In this document: in pieces, positions 59,691 to 64,000 of the stretch
Layout: each line of letters begins with the position of its first letter
How positions within the stretch are numbered: the first letter of the stretch is position 1
NCBI GenBank assembly: GCA_973895155.1
Contig: OZ316897.1
Coordinates: forward strand, 11,842,001-11,906,000
Reading direction: 5' to 3'
Source of the DNA: Marsupella aquatica
Lineage: Eukaryota > Marchantiophyta
Length of the DNA stretch: 64,000 nt
The notes under the pieces: generated by a model
Seen by the model: only the letters and a program-made list of their open reading frames with translations
Databases searched by the model: none
What the model was told of the DNA's origin: nothing
Made by a program: the position numbers and the translations under genes

Positions 59691-62600
59691 TTAATCCTTT
59701 ATGTCTTCTACATAAGAGGCTGAGAATTGCCTTAGCTGACTTTCCAGAGAAATACTAGGGTATACTGAAGGCCACATGCCAACATTTGACACCTCACTTA
59801 GGCAAATAGGACTCGTTCCAACCACACTTGACGTCTTCTCTTCTACAACTTTACTAACTTCCTGGCCAGGGGTCTTCTTCTGAATAGGTGGTTTGGGAGC
59901 TTGTTTCACAGGAGCCTTTTTCTGCCGTTGGTTTCACCTTTGCGAGTCGTCTCGCATCTTTTTTCATCACCTGTGTTGCAGACGAAGTTGCACATGGATG
60001 TGTATTCTCAATGTCAACATTGTTTGCCTTCCGATTGCTAACCTGTTTTGTAGGCTTCTTGTAACGCCCCATTGACACTGTGAGATGCCAATCATGCTCC
60101 TGGTTCAGATCCAGACTTGCCAATGCTGCCTTGTCAAGTTTTTGCTGATCTGACTCTCGCAGTGTAACAATTCTGACAAAGGGAGCTGCATTCACTGGGG
60201 CCTCAGTCAAAGTTGAGCTTCTCTGTGAATTTGGTAAATGTCTTCCCCTCTTCCACATCTTGTCCACAAAAGACTCTTTCTTTTCAAGCTACGGTCTGCC
60301 CCAGGTACAATTTCGAATGCTGGTGGATTTGGCATCTTCAGCAATGGAGTAGGCCCAATTTGTACAGACTGAGTCATATCTAGCCCCAAGTGAAAAGATC
60401 TCATCTCGTAATTTTAGCAAGTCAATCATGCCAATGCTATTCAAATGAGGAATGCTCTCAACTTTACCATAAATCTCCTTTAAGACTTTTTCATAATGCC
60501 CATAGCTAAAAGTTGGATCCTCCTTTACTGGCTCACAATCCGCTCACAATCCTCCAGTAGTGTCTCACAATCCTCCAATACAGGCTCTTCTACATTTCCC
60601 TGGTCTGAATCATTGCTGGTTGGATGTCTGATTGGCAAAGTCACACTAGCCACTTCCATATTAGGCTCTGGCCACTGTGCCCTCTCAGATTTGAGCCCAC
60701 CCACCATAGTGCCATAGTGAGTTCCATAGGTTTGAAGAATCTTGGACTCACACATGCCACTCATAAGCAACAATTTTATCTGTACATCAATAGAGAAACA
60801 CAAGTAATATGAGACATTGTCATGATAATGTGTTTCATATTTCATATGAAATTACAGTTGTGGCTAGGTAAGATATAAATTCACCTGATGCTTACAGGTA
60901 TTTCCCTGCATGCTGGATCCACAGGTGCACATGCAAGTATCATCGAGGTATCCTTCAAGGACGTGCCACTCTCCTGGCTTCTTCTGGCTAAGAACAAATG
61001 CAACATTGTTGCCTTCCTCATACTTGACATCATCTACATGAATGCTCCTTGCCTTCAAGATGGTTTTCCAGATTATGTCTTCAATTTTCCGATTTATGAC
61101 CCACCCTTGCCACTTATACAAGACATACACCAATAGTGGTGTTCAAGATGGTTAATCAATTGTTCTACTAGCCAAAAACCTTCCGCCCTACCTTAGTAGA
61201 TTTCTCTTCCCGCAAGTATCGCTTCAGAGTTCCATGCCATCTCTCAATCGCCCCATTGGTGTTCTGGTTGGCATGGTTGAAGCTCCTGAAGTTTATAACC
61301 CACTTACTGATCTTACAATGCCAGTATGTTCTATAATACTCCACAAACAGTGGTTGCTCCCCGGGTTGCTCATCTCCCCATGATGCCATGAACCGGAAGG
61401 ATTCTTCGACAGGGTCTGTGAAAGAAAACAACACACATGAAATAAGCCAGAGCCTTCTTTGTGAAAGAAAATTCTGGAGACAAATAGGGTCAGAGTTTAC
61501 ATTGACAAGATGCTTTAATACTTGAATTTTTTTGCAACTGTGTTTGGGTGAAATTACCTCAACACATTCTGCTCTTCAGCTGCACAATCCACTATAAAAC
61601 AAGCCGGAGCCCATGTCTTGTCCAGGCGTAGGTCATCTTGTCTGGTTCTTTCCATGGCTACCTTTACTGCAGCCAGAACTTGTAGTAAATCTCTCTCTTT
61701 GTGGGTCTCCATTAGAGCCCAACATGTTGGAATTCCATTCTGGAATTCATCAAAACAGAGCATAGTGTACAAAGAATCCTGTACATGCACACAGCCAAGG
61801 TTAGAATCACCACTTAAACTTTTCAAAACAGTAATATAAGTCAACATGGAATAGAAACAAAATTTTAATGAGTATCACTAACCTCATACTTATTCACACC
61901 AAAAGTGGCATCCATGGACACAGCACTACCATGCCCAAGAGTGGCCATTTTTTCCAGTTGCCACTCAGTTGCAAACACCAACAGAAAAGGAGTTTGTGTC
62001 TTCTCATCCCTCTCTTGGTACAATAACACTTGACAACCATTAGCTTGCACCCACAATTTGCATCCTAGAGCATCATCACTCGCCCAATGACTTTTCCGAT
62101 TGTTAATGGCTTTCTTGACATTTTGAATGTCCTTCAAATCTAGTCCCATGTCCCTTGTCCAGACTACATTGGCTCTGTCATCACTGAACCTCTTTCTATG
62201 CTCACGTAGCTCTTCCCGCTGGGCCTTCAAAACTCCCAGTTCAGTGACTCCTGTTCGCAAGAGCCTTTCAATGCTCTCACGAAGGTCAATGGATATTCTG
62301 GGGGCAATGTGAGCCCCCACATCCCAAGCAGATCTGTCCTCCCAACCATGACAAAAATTCCCTGTATTATCAACATGTTTGAACTCTGTGAATTTCAACA
62401 GGCACGCATTGGGCCTTTCCATCTCCTTAATTTGCTGAAAAACTGAATCTACAGCCTCTCCTAAAAGATGCTCCACTATGTGTAGTCTGTCGTAGTGGTT
62501 TCTCTCCATTTTGAAGAACTCTATTTTCTGGTAGATCCTCCTATATGTTTCCCCTGGCATCTTTTGGTCCATAACAGCACAGATACCTTATGGTCAACCA

Positions 62601-62843
62601 ACCATGTTCTTTGTTTCTTACTACTGTTTCTTTTATTTTCAGGCAAGTGTTAAATTTCTCACGACATTCCTCCCCTTTGAGGAAATCTTTGAGCCTGGAT
62701 TTTGGAATCCAAGCTTCTTTTTTTAACCAGGTCAAATGATCAGAAGTAAACTTCCCTGGTGCTGGAATCTGGATTTGGTCACATTGTAATGCACCATAGT
62801 GACGTCTTGATTTTATGACATTCGAAGCATTCCCATCAGACAT
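59691..62843 (-). pseudogene. MULE transposase (SWIM zinc finger), multi-exon, decayed
   Basis: It starts at ATG 62843. The N-terminal exon (62541-62843) needs a frame change near 62560 to enter 61883-62572. That exon ends in the first catalytic motif SMDATFGVNKYE at a phase-0 intron (61779-61882). The next exon has the second acidic motif (FIVDCAAEEQNV). The expected Cys/His-Trp segment after it is missing. Then comes NTNGAIERWHGTLKRYL, probably the third acid, and after frame breaks near 61175 and 61115 a SWIM finger (CMCTCGSSMQGNTCKHQ). The C-terminal tail (60845-59691) contains an 11-bp duplication frameshift at 60531-60552, a TAG in place of a probable CAG near 60290, and a frameshift near 59915 before VKQAPKPPIQKKTPGQ. 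MULE transposases cut at the terminal repeats. Confidence 0.85.
60531..60552. repeat. 11-bp tandem duplication (GCTCACAATCC twice) causing a frameshift
   Basis: Two adjacent copies, 60531-60541 and 60542-60552, lie inside the transposase tail. The frame is open and protein-like on both sides only if the extra copy is disregarded. Confidence 0.88.
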
Positions 62844-63084
62844 CTGACATTGAAAAATAAAAATGTAAGGACTAGTACTTGCAATTCAAAGAAACAAAGC
62901 ATTTCTAATCAGAAATTACAGTTATTATTCTATTTCATTTACTTCCAGTCACTTACTCTCTGTAAATCTCCAAAAGTTTAAGCATGCAACAGGCTCTCGT
63001 CATTCACTGACATACAGTCACTCTCAGTATGTTCACACAAATATTATTTTCCGTTAGAATAGAACACACAGGGCACATAATTTG

Positions 63085-63306
63085 CATTACTCACAGTTAT
63101 TGTTATCATTGCATCAGATCTCATTGCAGTGCATATTCTCAATTTAGTTTTTATGTACGCACGACTACAGTAGTTCTCATTGAGTTACATGCTTTCATTA
63201 CTCACATTTACTATTATCATTGCGTCAGATCTCATTGTAGTGCATATTCTCAATTTAGTTTTTATTTACGCACGACTAGTTCTCATTGAGTTACATGCTA
63301 GTCATC
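63085..63306. repeat. 111-bp tandem repeat, two copies, upstream of the transposase
   Basis: CATTACTCACA starts at 63085 and 63196. Both copies include GTGCATATTCTCAATTTAGT, ACGCACGACTA and TTCTCATTGAGTTACATGCT. Confidence 0.9.
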
Positions 63307-63476
63307 ACATTGCGTCTTCCTTCTATCGTATTGCGTCTTCCTTCCAATTATTAAATCTTTCTCAAAGCATAGTGTAAAACTGACATTTGTGTACAAAATG
63401 AATGTAGTCACTTACCTTGGACTTGTATTTCACGGCATTTCACCTTCCGACAAGTTTTTATTTGCAGCATGCCAAG

Positions 63477-63570
63477 GTTTTGATCATTCATTCGACTCCT
63501 TGCCAACATATGACGCCGTCTGTTGATCATTCATTCGACGCCCTGCCAACATATGACGCAGTCGCTGTCA
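63477..63570. repeat. ~51-bp tandem repeat, two copies
   Basis: TTGATCATTCATTCGAC followed by CTGCCAACATATGACGC (TTGCC in the first copy) occurs twice in succession. Confidence 0.85.
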
Positions 63571-64000
63571 ACTAAGTGTTTGGGCCTGGCTACATACATT
63601 TAGTATCATTCCTGGCACTGGCAAGTGATGCCAAAGATCTCACTGCCATCTCCAGGAGACCTCCGTCGACTACTGCTACAGTGGTAAGACAGAGTACAGG
63701 CTATTGCTTTCACTCGCATGCATAAAAGAGTACCTTGGGATATTCCTGTGTAACCCTAAAGTAAAGTTAGGAAAGTCAGGAACTGACAGGGCGGGCACGG
63801 GCAGCAGGGCGGGCACGGGCAGCAAGAAAAAATAACCTGGCCTGAAAAGTGACCAGGAGGTGCTGTCTGGAAGGGGAAACACGGTGGGCTCTTCCGGTGA
63901 GTTGTGGGGGAGAATCGAGGCATATCAAATGCTTTAGCAGGGACTCGTATCCATGAATCTGGATATGGCATTACGAGTATCCTCATCTCATTAGATTTGA

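Larger units (their letters stand above)
58244..63958 (-). mobile_element. MULE (Mutator-like) DNA transposon with long terminal inverted repeats, 5.7 kb
   Basis: The left arm (from 58244: ATTCACGGAGACGAGTCCCT, then GCTAAAGCATTTAATATGCC and TCGATTCTCCCCCACAA) is repeated inverted at the right end (63958 downward) with few changes over the first ~58 bp and more loosely to ~125 bp or more. Both arms then become CCTGCCC-rich. A transposase with DDE and SWIM motifs lies inside, reading leftward from near the right end. No exact 9-bp target duplication is visible; CTGATGTAG and CTGGATATG next to the ends are only partly alike. Several frameshifts make it inactive. Confidence 0.85.

Overview
The window is plant nuclear DNA. 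A phase-consistent spliced C-terminus of mitochondrial ATP synthase subunit d, a plant-type AP2/ERF transcription factor, a Ty1/copia retrotransposon primed by initiator tRNA-Met, a MULE and GT-AG introns all point that way. I cannot fix the species. Long gene-poor stretches and abundant decayed transposons indicate a medium to large, methylated genome; a non-seed plant (bryophyte, lycophyte or fern) is a guess only.

Layout. 66-1801 (+) is the 3' part of the ATP synthase d gene. 1.9-16.3 kb is gene-poor, with a G/GT microsatellite, a cluster of short tandem duplications at 6.2-6.85 kb and copies of an A-rich dispersed repeat. 16371-24967 (-) is a complete but dead copia element with 332-bp LTRs, a GCCTC target duplication, a primer-binding site, a purine tract and a 3.3-kb GC-rich leader. 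25976-33204 is an unusual DNA element. Its outer pair of inverted ends flanks a nested inner pair, and it carries about 36 copies of the palindrome GATAAATTTATC or close variants, in arrays with periods of 56, 57, 71-74 and 295 bp. Inward-facing TATA boxes lie near each end and degenerate small genes in the middle. 33.2-38.5 kb is AT-rich intergenic DNA. 39870-41864 (+) is an intact single-exon ERF gene. 45148-46667 is a 1.5-kb inverted-repeat element with a 10-bp target duplication. 55644-56938 (-) is a three-exon gene for a probable plastid-targeted single-span membrane protein. 57.3-58.0 kb holds a direct repeat around a tRNA-like (SINE-like) segment. 58244-63958 is a MULE with long terminal inverted repeats and a frameshifted SWIM-type transposase gene on the minus strand.

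Only three loci look like functional host genes: ATP synthase d (energy), ERF (transcription) and the plastid membrane protein. They are unrelated in role. The main novelty candidate is the palindrome-rich element at 26-33 kb. The 12-bp core is kept at regular spacing while the surrounding repeat units differ completely. This suggests a site bound by a protein, possibly the element's own transposase, or one acting in its transcripts.
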